DNA of 64,000 bases from the NCBI RefSeq assembly GCF_013393905.1, contig NZ_CP040272.1, positions 4,150,001-4,214,000 on the forward strand, written 5' to 3'. Below are positions 7,185 to 16,163 of this stretch, piece after piece; position 1 is the stretch's first letter, and every line of letters begins with the position of its first letter. The notes under the pieces were generated by a model that was not told where the DNA came from, did no database searches, and saw only the letters and a list, made by a program, of their open reading frames with translations. This DNA comes from Nostoc sp. C052 (GTDB taxonomy: Bacteria > Cyanobacteriota > Cyanobacteriia > Cyanobacteriales > Nostocaceae). A program made the translations under genes and the position numbers.

Positions 7185-8939
7185 ATGGATGTTAAATCTC
7201 AGGATACACAAACGAATACCACTGAACAATTAAACTCAACTAAACTGCTATTTCATAGCAAGCCATCTGTAACTTTTTCGGTAGCAGAGGCAGTGGTAAA
7301 AATCCTGGGAGATATGGGCGTGAAGTATGCCTTTGGTGTATCGGGAGGTGCGATCGCTCCAGTATGGGCTGCCTTACACCAAAGTCCCATGCAGGTGCTA
7401 CACTTTCGCCACGAAGCTGGAGCAGCTTTTGCAGCGATTGAGGCGTATTTTGCTAGCGATCGCCCAGTTGTGGTATTCACGACTACAGGGCCGGGGATCA
7501 CCAACACTTTGACGGGCTTATTGGCTGCCCGTTGGGAGGGTGCTAAGGTGATTCTCGTGTCAGCTTCAACCCCAGCATCACAGCGGGGACGTTGGGCGAT
7601 CCAAGAAACTAGTACATATACTATGCCCAGTGCAGGTATTTTTACTTCAGGGCAAATATTCCATTACGCGACGACTCTCGAATGTAGCCATGAACTTCCA
7701 GAGATTTCTCGAAGGCTTGCCCTGGGATTGGCACAACCAGGAGGATTCGTCGCCCATCTCAGTATCCCGACAAATATCCAGACAAGTTCCTTAAAAACTT
7801 CGTTACCACGAGTAAATCTCTCTCGTGCGATCGCCACAGTCAGTGAAGAAACAATCGCAGAATGTGTCCGTTTACTCTCAGAAGGCCCCTTTGCCATCTG
7901 GGTCGGTTTCGGAGCCAGGGGTGCAGCCAAAGAGATTCGCCAACTTGCCGAGAAAACGGGGGCTGCTGTCATCTGTTCACCACGAGGTAAGGGTATCTTT
8001 CCCGAAGACCATCCTCAGTTTGTTGGTGTCACTGGCTTTGGTGGACATCAGTCAGTTTTAAAGTATATGCAGGAGCAACGTCCAAGACGCGTGCTGGTTT
8101 TAGGAACACGCCTTGGTGAATTTACCTCCTTTTGGAATCCGGCAATGATTCCCTGGCAAGGCTTTCTGCATGTTGACATCGACCCAGAAATACCGGGAAC
8201 TGCATATCCATCTGCCGAGACTTTCGCTATCCAGTCCGACGTGAAAATATTCTTGAAGAACCTGTTGAAGAACTTCAGAGAAAATAGCGATCGCTCAAGG
8301 ACAATAATGCTGCCTCGATTGCAACGCGATGTCATCAAACCACGCATGACCGGTTTAGTGCGACCAGAACTGCTGATGAATATGATTCAACAAGTGATTG
8401 TTGATGGCAGCGATGCAGTAGTAATGGCAGAGTCAGGTAACTCATTTGCTTGGGTAATTCATCTACTGCGATTTACCACACCAAATCGTTATCGAATTAG
8501 CAACGGATTTGGTTCTATGGGGCATTTTGTCACAGGCGTAGTGGGTGCTGCTTTAGCGCGGAATGGTAAGGCTGTTGCTATTGTCGGAGATGGTGCCATG
8601 CTGATGAACAGTGAAGTAAACACAGCTGTAAAATATCAAGTTCCTGCTGTCTGGATTGTACTCAATGATGGGCGCTACAACATCTGCCAACAGGGAATGG
8701 TGTATCTAGGGTTTGAAGCGGATGCAACGATTCCACAGGCAGATTTCGTCAAAATTGCTCAGGGAATGGGAGCAGAAGGTATTCGGGTGGAAAGGGAGTC
8801 TGATGTTCAGGTAGCACTAGAAAAAGCGATCGCAGCAAAGGGGCCATTTGTGATTGACGTAATCATTGACCCTACCCAGATCCCACCATCCGAAAGTCGC
8901 AATCAGAGTTTAATGTCACAAGTCGCGACAAATTATTAA
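7185..8939 (+). CDS. Thiamine-diphosphate-dependent enzyme, acetolactate-synthase-like
   Basis: A 584-residue enzyme with the three-domain layout of the acetolactate synthase / pyruvate oxidase family. The PYR domain begins SVAEAVVKILGDMGV and has the cofactor-activating Glu in HFRHEAGAAFAA, then TTTGPGITNTLTGLLAA. The central domain is Rossmann-like (LVLGTRLGEFTSFW). The PP domain has the ThDP/Mg motif starting VGDGAMLMNSE and ending VLNDGRYN. All cofactor residues look intact. It carries out carbonyl ligation or decarboxylation of a 2-oxo acid, but the substrate is not readable. No regulatory subunit and no branched-chain genes are near, so it is probably not the housekeeping IlvB. A ketosynthase-III-like gene follows after 13 bp, suggesting one operon that makes a small specialised metabolite. 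Start taken at ATG 7185; an upstream in-frame extension to 7134 shows no family similarity. Confidence 0.88.
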   Translation: MDVKSQDTQTNTTEQLNSTKLLFHSKPSVTFSVAEAVVKILGDMGVKYAFGVSGGAIAPVWAALHQSPMQVLHFRHEAGAAFAAIEAYFASDRPVVVFTTTGPGITNTLTGLLAARWEGAKVILVSASTPASQRGRWAIQETSTYTMPSAGIFTSGQIFHYATTLECSHELPEISRRLALGLAQPGGFVAHLSIPTNIQTSSLKTSLPRVNLSRAIATVSEETIAECVRLLSEGPFAIWVGFGARGAAKEIRQLAEKTGAAVICSPRGKGIFPEDHPQFVGVTGFGGHQSVLKYMQEQRPRRVLVLGTRLGEFTSFWNPAMIPWQGFLHVDIDPEIPGTAYPSAETFAIQSDVKIFLKNLLKNFRENSDRSRTIMLPRLQRDVIKPRMTGLVRPELLMNMIQQVIVDGSDAVVMAESGNSFAWVIHLLRFTTPNRYRISNGFGSMGHFVTGVVGAALARNGKAVAIVGDGAMLMNSEVNTAVKYQVPAVWIVLNDGRYNICQQGMVYLGFEADATIPQADFVKIAQGMGAEGIRVERESDVQVALEKAIAAKGPFVIDVIIDPTQIPPSESRNQSLMSQVATNY

Positions 8940-8952
8940 AAGCTAATCATAT

Positions 8953-10089
8953 ATGGTTTATTCTTCAGTAGGTATTCGCTCACTTGCTTTGAGTCTTCCC
9001 AGTATCAGACGCACAAATGACTATTACATAGAAAAATACCCTGAGCTAGTTACTTTAGCTGAACAAAAAGGCTTTGCAAGATTGTTTTCGCTCACTGAGT
9101 CTACCCCCAGTAACGAGTTTGATCGGGAGATGTTACCTTACCTGTCAGATCCCTTTCGCGGTACTACTGAGCGATGGGTACTTGGATCTGGTGAATCTTC
9201 CCTGACACTAGAATATCGTGCTGCGATCGATGCCCTCAATGCGGCAAAGCTTTCTCTTGAAGACGTTGAACTTATAATTGTTGCCTCAGTCTGGCCGGAA
9301 CAAATTGGATTTGGCAATGCCGCCTTCCTTGCCCGCCAACTAGGTTTTCAGGGTGCTGCCTGGAATCTTGATGCAACTTGCGGAAGTACTCCGGTTGCTC
9401 TTCAAACTGCCTGTGCCTTGGTCAAAGCAGGAGAATATCGCAATGTGCTAGTAGTCATTTCATGTACGTACTCCCGCTTTTTTGACGATGATGATACCTT
9501 CCGGTGGTTTACTAGTGATGGTGCTGGGGCTTTTGTTGTTGGTTCACTAGAACCTAATCAGGGTATCCTTGGCACAAAGACCGTTCATACTGGTGCATTG
9601 TGTGAAGTTCTCTTTGCTGAACTCACACAAGACGAGCAAAAAAATCCGCGAATCCGTATGCAAACGGGTAAGGGCGCAAAAGCTTTAGGTCAAACAGCAG
9701 CAGAGTTTCTTCGTCAATGTTGTGAGGGTGCTGTTGCTGCTGCTGGTGTAACCCTCGAACAAATAGACTTTTTTCTTTTTAATACACCTACGGCTTGGAT
9801 AGCAAGCTTTTGCACGCACATACTGGGTATTGACCCAAAGCGTACAATCAACCTTTACCCTCAATACGCAAATATTGGCCCAGTACTCACTGTGGCAAAT
9901 TTGTATCATGCTGCACAGTTGGGCAAGATTCGTGAAAACGATCTGGTTCTCATTTATGGTTCTGGGGCAGTGGGTGTTGCCTCTGCAAGTGTGATGCGCT
10001 GGGGAAATGTAGCACTGGGTTCTGATCCCCTGAATAAAAATGACTCGACAGTAGAAGCTGCTGAAAATAGGAGCTTTCTTTCTTGTTAA
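8953..10089 (+). CDS. Ketosynthase III (FabH)-like acyltransferase with altered active site
   Basis: A 378-residue thiolase-fold protein. Cys143 in LDATCGSTPVAL is the nucleophile position. Asn307 in QYANIGPVL corresponds to the FabH Asn. The segment that in FabH supplies the catalytic His (HQAN) reads FNTPT here, so the usual Cys-His-Asn triad lacks its His. The length exceeds FabH (about 320) through an N-terminal extension containing RRTNDYYIEKYPEL. Ketosynthase-III-like proteins with changed triads often act as acyltransferases or condense non-malonyl partners in specialised metabolism. Its position 13 bp after the ThDP enzyme suggests it acylates or condenses that enzyme's product; this is inference. 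It could alternatively be an HMG-CoA-synthase-like protein. Confidence 0.85.
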   Translation: MVYSSVGIRSLALSLPSIRRTNDYYIEKYPELVTLAEQKGFARLFSLTESTPSNEFDREMLPYLSDPFRGTTERWVLGSGESSLTLEYRAAIDALNAAKLSLEDVELIIVASVWPEQIGFGNAAFLARQLGFQGAAWNLDATCGSTPVALQTACALVKAGEYRNVLVVISCTYSRFFDDDDTFRWFTSDGAGAFVVGSLEPNQGILGTKTVHTGALCEVLFAELTQDEQKNPRIRMQTGKGAKALGQTAAEFLRQCCEGAVAAAGVTLEQIDFFLFNTPTAWIASFCTHILGIDPKRTINLYPQYANIGPVLTVANLYHAAQLGKIRENDLVLIYGSGAVGVASASVMRWGNVALGSDPLNKNDSTVEAAENRSFLSC

Positions 10090-10106
10090 AATTCTCTATT
10101 AAAGCT

Positions 10107-10207
10107 CAATACGCTTGGGTTAAGGGCTACTGGCAACAATTTTGGTTTTTATAGACGCGATGAATCGCCGTCTCTACAAGTGTTTTAGGGTTATCTGAAC
10201 TGTATTG
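10107..10207. mobile_element. MITE family B, copy 1 (101 bp)
   Basis: A 101-bp non-coding element. Ends are inverted: CAATACGCTTGGGTTAA at the left and CAATACAGTTCAGATAA read inward from the right. It is flanked by a 10-bp near-duplication, TATTAAAGCT at 10097-10106 and TATTAAAGCC at 10208-10217 (9 of 10). The interior holds a palindrome (GACGCGAT.AATCGCCGTC). A second copy of exactly the same length lies at 59818-59918. Confidence 0.82.
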
Positions 10208-10242
10208 TATTAAAGCCTAGAAGGCATCTTTAAAAGATAAAA

Positions 10243-11214
10243 ATGCAAAAACAAATTTTAGCAATAGGAATTTTTTTATCTATCTTGTTTCCGTTTAAAG
10301 TCTCGGCACAAAATTATAGCGATATTTATGTCTTCGGGGACAGCTTCTCTGATACAGGTAATGTCTTCAATGCCACGAATGGAGCTATTCCCCCAAGTCC
10401 CACCTACTTTAATGGACGTTTTTCTAACGGCCCAGTCTGGGTAGAATATCTCGCATCTGATTTAGGGTTAAGTTACAATCCCAAAACTAACTTTGCTTTT
10501 GGTGGCGCGACTACGGGAGATCAAAACATTGGACTAGCTACTTTACCTGGATTACAACAACAGATCAACAGCTTTACGTCGGCAAATCAATTTGCCAACC
10601 CAAATGCCCTCTATATTATTTGGGCTGGTACTAATGATTATATTAATTACTTTTTCGGTACAGTTCCTAACCCTACCCAGGCAGTTACAAATATATCAAA
10701 GGCAGTAAAATCGCTAGCTGATGTGGGCGCTAGAGATATTATGGTGGTTAATTTACCCAGCTTAGAGAAGTTTCCAGTTACAGGCGGCAATACTCAAATT
10801 TCCAGCTTATTTAGCACTTTTACATCTGCCCATAACTCCAGCTTGGCCAACAATCTTAACTTTTTGAACCAGCAACTCAGCCCCGATATAAATATTATTC
10901 CTCTTGATGTTAATTCTCTATTCAATAGAATCATTGCACATCCAGCAGAATTCGGATTCACGAATGTGATTGACTCTTGTGTTGGAAATTTGTCAGTGAT
11001 ACCTATAAATATTTCCACGAAGCCAGTTACCTGTACTCCAAATCAATTTTTATTCTGGGATCAAATTCATCCAACAACAACTACTCATAAGCTAATTGGA
11101 GACTTAGCATTTTCAGTACTAAATAAATCGTCTGTACCTGAACCTTCTGTTCTATTAGGGTTATTGGCATTAGGTACTTTAAGTGCAATTTCGTCAATAA
11201 AATATAGATTATAG
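10243..11214 (+). CDS. Secreted GDSL/SGNH esterase with PEP-CTERM sorting signal
   Basis: A 323-residue exported hydrolase. Residues 1-22 form a signal peptide ending VSA/Q. Block I is FGDSFSDTGN with nucleophile Ser34; block III is GTNDY; block V is DQIHPT, which supplies Asp and His. This is the plant-type GDSL lipase/esterase subgroup (FNGRFSNGPVWVEYLA is typical). The C-terminus has VPEPSVLLGLLALGTL then a basic end, a PEP-CTERM exosortase signal, so the protein is probably processed and anchored or released at the cell surface. Likely role: hydrolysis of an external ester or lipid. It is separated from the ketosynthase gene by MITE B1, which may now carry or interrupt its promoter. Confidence 0.92.
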   Translation: MQKQILAIGIFLSILFPFKVSAQNYSDIYVFGDSFSDTGNVFNATNGAIPPSPTYFNGRFSNGPVWVEYLASDLGLSYNPKTNFAFGGATTGDQNIGLATLPGLQQQINSFTSANQFANPNALYIIWAGTNDYINYFFGTVPNPTQAVTNISKAVKSLADVGARDIMVVNLPSLEKFPVTGGNTQISSLFSTFTSAHNSSLANNLNFLNQQLSPDINIIPLDVNSLFNRIIAHPAEFGFTNVIDSCVGNLSVIPINISTKPVTCTPNQFLFWDQIHPTTTTHKLIGDLAFSVLNKSSVPEPSVLLGLLALGTLSAISSIKYRL

Positions 11215-11257
11215 ATATAGGAATCAAACCGGATTCCTGAAAAAATCTAAGTATATG

Positions 11258-11425
11258 TAGTGGCATGGCAAGCAAAAAAATAGTGCATGAGACGTATGTT
11301 GGGTTACGCAAAGCCTCCAACGCCACTTGCTACAACGCGGGGAACCCGCGCAACGCAGTGGCTCCCCAACCTACAATTCTTTTGTTTGATTCTGACCGGA
11401 GGCGGAGCGTCTCCGGCTCCGCTCC
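11258..11425. repeat. Dispersed repeats between GDSL and WD40 genes
   Basis: Contains a copy of a repeat family also seen at 24431-24546 and 52205-52315. Shared parts are GTAGTGGCATGGCAAGC, GACGTATGTTGGGTTACGC (variants), GCAAAGCCTCCAACGCC. It is followed by GC-rich palindromic patches (GCGGGGAACCCGCGC; GGAGGCGGAGCGTCTCCG). No gene here. Confidence 0.6.
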
Positions 11426-11454
11426 TGAATTCTGACTTCTGAATTCTTCTTCAA

Positions 11455-14400
11455 TCATAATTCAACAGCTCCTAAAATTTTTAGCGTAGATTTCTGAGCT
11501 TCAGTCAAACCGAATACACCAGTGATATTCATGCCCTCATAGGGACTTTCGCTTTTGAGAGTTTGCAAGCATTTAGCTGTTTTGATATCCCAAAGCTTAA
11601 TAGTCTCATCTTCACTACAACTGGCTACAATTTGACCATTGTAACTAGAAACAACTGACCAGACCCACCTAGTATGTCCTAACAAAGTTCTAAGGCATTT
11701 ACCTGTGCTGACATCCCACAGCTTTACTGTTTGATCGCCACTGCTACTAGCAAGCATTTCCCCATCTGGACTAAAGGCAACTGAGTATATGCAGTTGGTA
11801 TGTCCCTGTAAAGTTTTAAGACATTCACCTGTGCTAACATCCCACAGCTTGATCGTTTGGTCTCCACTACCACTAGCAACTATGCGACCATTTAGACCGA
11901 AAGCAACTGCCCAAACCCAGTCAGTATGACCCTCAAAAGTTTTGAAGCATTGACCAGTGTTAACATCCCACAGCTTTACTGTTTGGTCATGACAACCACT
12001 AGCTAAAACACCACTATTAGGACTAAAGGAAATAGACCATATTCTACCACTATGACCCTGTAGAGTTTTGAGGCATTGACCAGTGCCGACATCCCACAAC
12101 TTCACCGTTTGGTCATCACTGCCACTTGCAAGAATATGGCCATCGGGACTAAAGGCAACTGATGTAATTCTGTTACTATGTTCGTGCAAAATTTTGAAAC
12201 ATTTACCAGCGATCGCATCCCATAATCTTACAGTTTGATCTTCACTGCCACTTGCAATAATATGATTATCAGGATTAAATGCAACTGACGTAACCCGATT
12301 ACTATGTCCTCGCAGAGTTTTGATACACTGACCAGTAGTAGTATCCCAGAGCTTCACTGTTTGATCATTACTGCCACTAACAAGAATCTTACCGTCCCGA
12401 TTGAAAGCGACTGACCACACGCCATTGTTATAACCCTGTAAAGTTTTAATGCAACGACCACTGTTAATATCCCATAGCTTAACTGTGTGGTCATCACTGC
12501 TACTAGCAAGAATATTACCATCTGGACTAAAGCTTACTGACCATATCCGATTACTATGTCCCCGTAGAGTCTTAAGGCTTTTGCCACTGCTAATATCCCA
12601 CAGCTTTATTGTATGATCGTCACTGCCACTAGCAAAAATTTGACCATCTGAACTAAAGGCAACTGAGTTTATTAAATTCGTGTGTTCTTGCAAGGTTTGA
12701 AGACATTTGCCAGTGCTAACATCCCACACTTTTATTGTTTGGTCATGACAACCACTGATTATGATCTGACTATTAGGACTGAAAGCAATTGAATATACCC
12801 GACGCGTGTGTTCTTGCAATGTTTGCAGGCATTGGCCACTGCTAACATCCCACACCTTTATGGTTTGGTCTTCACTGCTAGAAGCAAGCAACTGACTATC
12901 TACGCTAAAGGCGACTGACTGAATTCCACCAGTATGACCTTGCAGTGTCCGCAGGCAGCTTTGAATGTTGAGATCCCATAGCTTTACTGTTTGGTCTTCA
13001 CTGCCACTGACTAATATTCTACTATCCGCACTAAAGGCGACCGATCTAACTCCAGCGTTATGACCTTGCAAAGTTTTAAGACACTGACCAGTGCTGGTAT
13101 CCCACACTTTTATTGTTTGGTCGTTGCTACCACTGGCAAGAATCTGACCATCGTGACTAAAAGCAACCGACCAAACCCAACCAGTATGACCTTCACAAGT
13201 GAGAAGTTGTTGACCATCGACAACATCATACAAGCGAATTTCTCCATTGGTATCACCTGTAGCTAAAAGCTTTCCACTAGGACTAAAGGTTACTGAAAAA
13301 ATACCACCAAAGGTTTCCACAAAAACAGACTTAGCTAAATTTGCCTGTGCAAAATTTACGTTGTGCAAATTTACATTCCGCATGTCTGCTTGTAAAACAG
13401 TTAAATTAGAAAAATTATAGTTACTTAGATCGGTCTGCATCTGACAGAGCAGATTGAAAATATTGCCCCCTGTATACCCTGGTTCTAGTGGCGATGTTTC
13501 TCTTAAATTTCTTAAAATTTGAGTTAAGTGATTTTCGATGTTTCTTTTGCTTCTTAAAGCAGTAATCAGCCCATTTATAACTGGTTTGATGATGAGACGA
13601 ACTTGAGTATCTTTCACATAGTCTTTACCTGTTGCCTTCATCAGAGCATGACGCCTGAATAAATCAATATTCTGAGTGACAATCTCTTTGCATAGTTCTT
13701 CTATCAAGCGATTAGTAACATACTCCATGACCACAGGCTGGAGTGTAAAAAGCGATCCAGTTTTTTCTGTGAGCGTAGGCGTAGTCTTCTCGATTAGCGA
13801 TCGCCTTCCTAAAGATTCTACAGCCTCTAGTAATTTAGCTTGCGGTATTGGTGATGTAATATCCTCTCGCAATTCTGACAGTGTAATTGACTCCCGATTT
13901 ATCGCTAGCCAGTACATTATGTCCTTTTCTAAATCTGACAAACGCTCAAATTGCTGCTCTAAAATATCGCGAATTTCGCCAAAAACAGCCGTCTCTTGCT
14001 GCAAAAAGTCCGTCATGTTACCATCAAAGATATCTTTAATGGTTGTAGCAACTATCTTTAGGGCTAATGGATTGCCTGCATAACGTTCAATTATGACTTT
14101 CCATTCATCCTCTGCTGCCGATAGCCCTTTGAGTTTTAAGATTTCTTGCCCTTCTGCTACCTTTAAGCCACTCAGTAGTAGGGAGCGAACAGGTAGTGCT
14201 TGTCCTTCTAGCAATGCTACTTCTTTAGGTTTTTCACGACTAGTGAGCATTAAGCAGCTTTGATGAGTTGCTTCTCCGACGCGTCTTAAAAGCTCACCAT
14301 ATTCCTCATATCCTTCAGGGTAAAGTCCGGCGCGGCTACCACTGCGGAGAATTGACTCTGCATTATCAAGGATCACTAAACAACGATGATTTTGTAGATA

Positions 14401-14997
14401 ATAGAGTATTCGTGATACGCGATCGCTAAAGCTTTCTGGTAAATTACCTTCTGTTTCCTGCTCGTCAGATAGAAATTGGATTAGATTACCTAGAATAATT
14501 TTAACAGGTGGAGCTTCTCGTAGCGATCGCCAGATGACATACTCAAAGTTGTCCTGAATCTGTTGAGCAAGCTTTACAGACAATGCCGTTTTCCCAATGC
14601 CTCCTATTCCCAAGAGTGCCACCAATTGACATTGTTCATTGAGAATCCATTCTTCTAGCGTAGTCAGTTCTTCTGTACGTCCATAAAAAACTGAGTTAAA
14701 TATGGCTTCTCCCCAATCTAGACGAGTATTTGAGCTTAAATAGTCACTTTTATCTATTTTTAAGTGAAAAGCTGAAAACAGCTTTTCAATAGTCTGTTTA
14801 TCAACTCCTCCTTCCCGATTCAATACTTTCGAGATGGTAGCGGAATATAACCCAGAGCGTACACTGATCTCTTCTAGAGTATACCTGTTTCCAAAATTTT
14901 CTTTTGCTTCTGACTGATGCTTTGCGTCCTTAATTTTTTGTAACCCCTTAGTAGTAAGTGCAACGCCACGCTTACGTCTCCAATTTTTTAAAGTCAT
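11455..14997 (-). CDS. STAND ATPase: N-terminal HTH, NB-ARC, pentapeptide stretch, 14 WD40 repeats
   Basis: A 1180-residue signalling ATPase. Residues about 37-75 form a helix-turn-helix of the repressor type (YTLEEISVRSGLYSATISKVL). The NB-ARC domain follows: Walker A LGIGGIGKT at 129-137 and Walker B CLVILDNAE. After a winged-helix region (LQPVVMEYVTNRL) there is a short pentapeptide-like stretch (about 515-550, NYNFSNLTVLQADMRNVNLH). Fourteen WD40 repeats of 42 residues follow (about 555-1145), most ending DQT(I/V)KLWD and enough for two seven-blade propellers. Proteins of this class are closed sensors that oligomerise on ligand binding; in bacteria they act in stress signalling or phage defence, and the HTH suggests DNA or partner binding. 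No effector gene is adjacent. Many 126-bp units are highly similar in DNA, so copy number may vary between strains. Confidence 0.93.
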   Translation of the reverse strand: MTLKNWRRKRGVALTTKGLQKIKDAKHQSEAKENFGNRYTLEEISVRSGLYSATISKVLNREGGVDKQTIEKLFSAFHLKIDKSDYLSSNTRLDWGEAIFNSVFYGRTEELTTLEEWILNEQCQLVALLGIGGIGKTALSVKLAQQIQDNFEYVIWRSLREAPPVKIILGNLIQFLSDEQETEGNLPESFSDRVSRILYYLQNHRCLVILDNAESILRSGSRAGLYPEGYEEYGELLRRVGEATHQSCLMLTSREKPKEVALLEGQALPVRSLLLSGLKVAEGQEILKLKGLSAAEDEWKVIIERYAGNPLALKIVATTIKDIFDGNMTDFLQQETAVFGEIRDILEQQFERLSDLEKDIMYWLAINRESITLSELREDITSPIPQAKLLEAVESLGRRSLIEKTTPTLTEKTGSLFTLQPVVMEYVTNRLIEELCKEIVTQNIDLFRRHALMKATGKDYVKDTQVRLIIKPVINGLITALRSKRNIENHLTQILRNLRETSPLEPGYTGGNIFNLLCQMQTDLSNYNFSNLTVLQADMRNVNLHNVNFAQANLAKSVFVETFGGIFSVTFSPSGKLLATGDTNGEIRLYDVVDGQQLLTCEGHTGWVWSVAFSHDGQILASGSNDQTIKVWDTSTGQCLKTLQGHNAGVRSVAFSADSRILVSGSEDQTVKLWDLNIQSCLRTLQGHTGGIQSVAFSVDSQLLASSSEDQTIKVWDVSSGQCLQTLQEHTRRVYSIAFSPNSQIIISGCHDQTIKVWDVSTGKCLQTLQEHTNLINSVAFSSDGQIFASGSDDHTIKLWDISSGKSLKTLRGHSNRIWSVSFSPDGNILASSSDDHTVKLWDINSGRCIKTLQGYNNGVWSVAFNRDGKILVSGSNDQTVKLWDTTTGQCIKTLRGHSNRVTSVAFNPDNHIIASGSEDQTVRLWDAIAGKCFKILHEHSNRITSVAFSPDGHILASGSDDQTVKLWDVGTGQCLKTLQGHSGRIWSISFSPNSGVLASGCHDQTVKLWDVNTGQCFKTFEGHTDWVWAVAFGLNGRIVASGSGDQTIKLWDVSTGECLKTLQGHTNCIYSVAFSPDGEMLASSSGDQTVKLWDVSTGKCLRTLLGHTRWVWSVVSSYNGQIVASCSEDETIKLWDIKTAKCLQTLKSESPYEGMNITGVFGLTEAQKSTLKILGAVEL

Positions 14998-14999
14998 GT

Positions 15000-15455
15000 A
15001 TTAACTCACTGTTCGCGTAATCACTTTTAATTAAAAGGAATTATCTAATCTAATAGGGTGCTGTAGATATGAGTTCAGGAATGCTGAGTGCTGATTAACT
15101 CCATAGATAAATCTAGGGGATTGAAGTAAGGACGCATTAAATATACTCTACGCACCTCGAAATAAATGTGCATTTGTTTTTCCATACCGAATGCAGTTGC
15201 TCTCAGACATGAGTGTGCTGTTTCGGTGATAGCTTTCTCAGTAGGAGGTAAATCCTATATAGTGATTTACTCCTTCTGCGTCCTGCCTCCTTTAATACGT
15301 GTAGCGGTAGCTATTTAATACCTTTGATTTTAAGTAAGATATTTGAGGCGTAAAGCTTAAGTTCAATGTCAAAATCCCGATTTTCACTGGTAAAGACAGT
15401 TTGTAATTGGCAATCTTGGTAAGGAAAGTTTGTATATATCTAGCCTAATCAATCA
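15000..15455. other. Non-coding gap before the RHH gene
   Basis: A 456-bp gap between the divergent STAND gene and the small RHH gene. It holds an inverted repeat around 15246-15275 (GGAGGTAAATC against GATTTACTCC). I see no open frame with coding character. Both promoters should be here. Confidence 0.4.
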
Positions 15456-15635
15456 ATGAATAAAGCTACTGCACTTAAATTTCCCCATTTGCCAACCTCT
15501 AATAAAAAAAGGGCGCTGAAGCGAATTACCTTGAACTTGCCATCAGATGAAGCCCAAAATCTTGAAAAGTATTGTGAACAAACAGGTAAATCAGCAATAG
15601 ATGTGATTCGGGAACTAATTCAAGCCTTGCCTTGA
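15456..15635 (+). CDS. Small ribbon-helix-helix (CopG-like) protein
   Basis: A 59-codon frame from ATG 15456. The sequence KRITLNLPSDEAQNLEKYC (residues 22-40) is a classical ribbon-helix-helix start: a short strand with alternating residues, then helix A; then QTGKSAIDVIRELIQALP forms the turn and helix B. The basic N-terminal 20 residues are short and unstructured. Proteins like this bind operator DNA as dimers; in Nostoc genomes very similar small proteins are numerous, sometimes as antitoxins. No toxin gene is next to it. A close but broken relative lies downstream in the opposite direction (15806-16163). Family call is strong; role unknown. Confidence 0.75.
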   Translation: MNKATALKFPHLPTSNKKRALKRITLNLPSDEAQNLEKYCEQTGKSAIDVIRELIQALP

Positions 15636-15805
15636 CCTGAATTTTCACAGCCTTGTCTGAAAAGTTATTCACTCCTCACTGTGCAACTCAATCATTGTTA
15701 TCATACCATCTTGTTTTCGGCGTGCTGCGATCGTTGACGGCGAGCGTAGCACACCTTCGCTAAATTTTTACGTGCCTCTGAATTATCACAAAAAATTACC
15801 ACTTC

Positions 15806-16163
15806 TTAATTTAACATCTCCGATTCAATCAAATTCTCATGCTTATATCTTAAGAATGAACCAAAGTGATATGGCTCACAAATATGCTTTGATTTCGTCA
15901 GTGGCAAAGCTCGAATGAGTTCTCGAATCACATCCGTTGCAATACTTTTCGGGTTTTGGGAGAAAGGGGAAGGGGTAAAGGTCAATTCAAACCCTTACCC
16001 CTTCCCCTTTAACCTTTCCCCAGATCAAAATAGAGATTGTTGGGTTTATCCGAAAAGTATTGACATCCGTTGCTGGTTTACCTGTTTGTTGGCAATCACA
16101 AAGTCGCCGATGTTCAAAACAAGGGTAAGGGAATTCAAATGCACTTCGCAAAAGAGATAATTT
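15806..16163 (-). pseudogene. RHH-family gene remnant split by MITE A1
   Basis: On the minus strand, removing the MITE at 15940-16062 plus one 10-bp duplication (133 bp) gives a frame of 75 codons with no internal stop. Its middle reads CQQTGKPATDVIRELIRALP, identical in 16 of 20 positions to the end of the RHH protein at 15456-15635. The residues before it do not resemble the RHH ribbon, so the N-terminus is probably also damaged or frameshifted. The element sits in the codons for Ala-Thr-Asp-Val. The two RHH loci face each other tail to tail. Confidence 0.7.
15940..16062. mobile_element. MITE family A, copy 1 (123 bp)
   Basis: Starts CAATACTTTTCGG and ends with its exact complement. It is flanked by a perfect 10-bp direct repeat, ACATCCGTTG, at 15930-15939 and 16063-16072. 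The interior is a long imperfect hairpin of a purine-rich arm (GGGAGAAAGGGGAAGGGG) and a pyrimidine-rich arm. It encodes no protein. A nearly identical copy is at 17811-17932. Confidence 0.9.

Noticed and set aside
7185..10089. Scytonemin-type pathway
   Set aside because: The ThDP enzyme is of the same superfamily as ScyA, but no leucine-dehydrogenase-like ScyB or ScyC gene is present and a KSIII-like gene is the partner instead.
11455..14997. Defence island around the STAND protein
   Set aside because: No nuclease, methylase, toxin or integrase neighbours; the protein alone is not proof of a defence role.
15915..16160. 81-residue plus-strand protein
   Set aside because: Most of it is MITE A1; the same peptide appears at 17811-17932 because the element is repeated.
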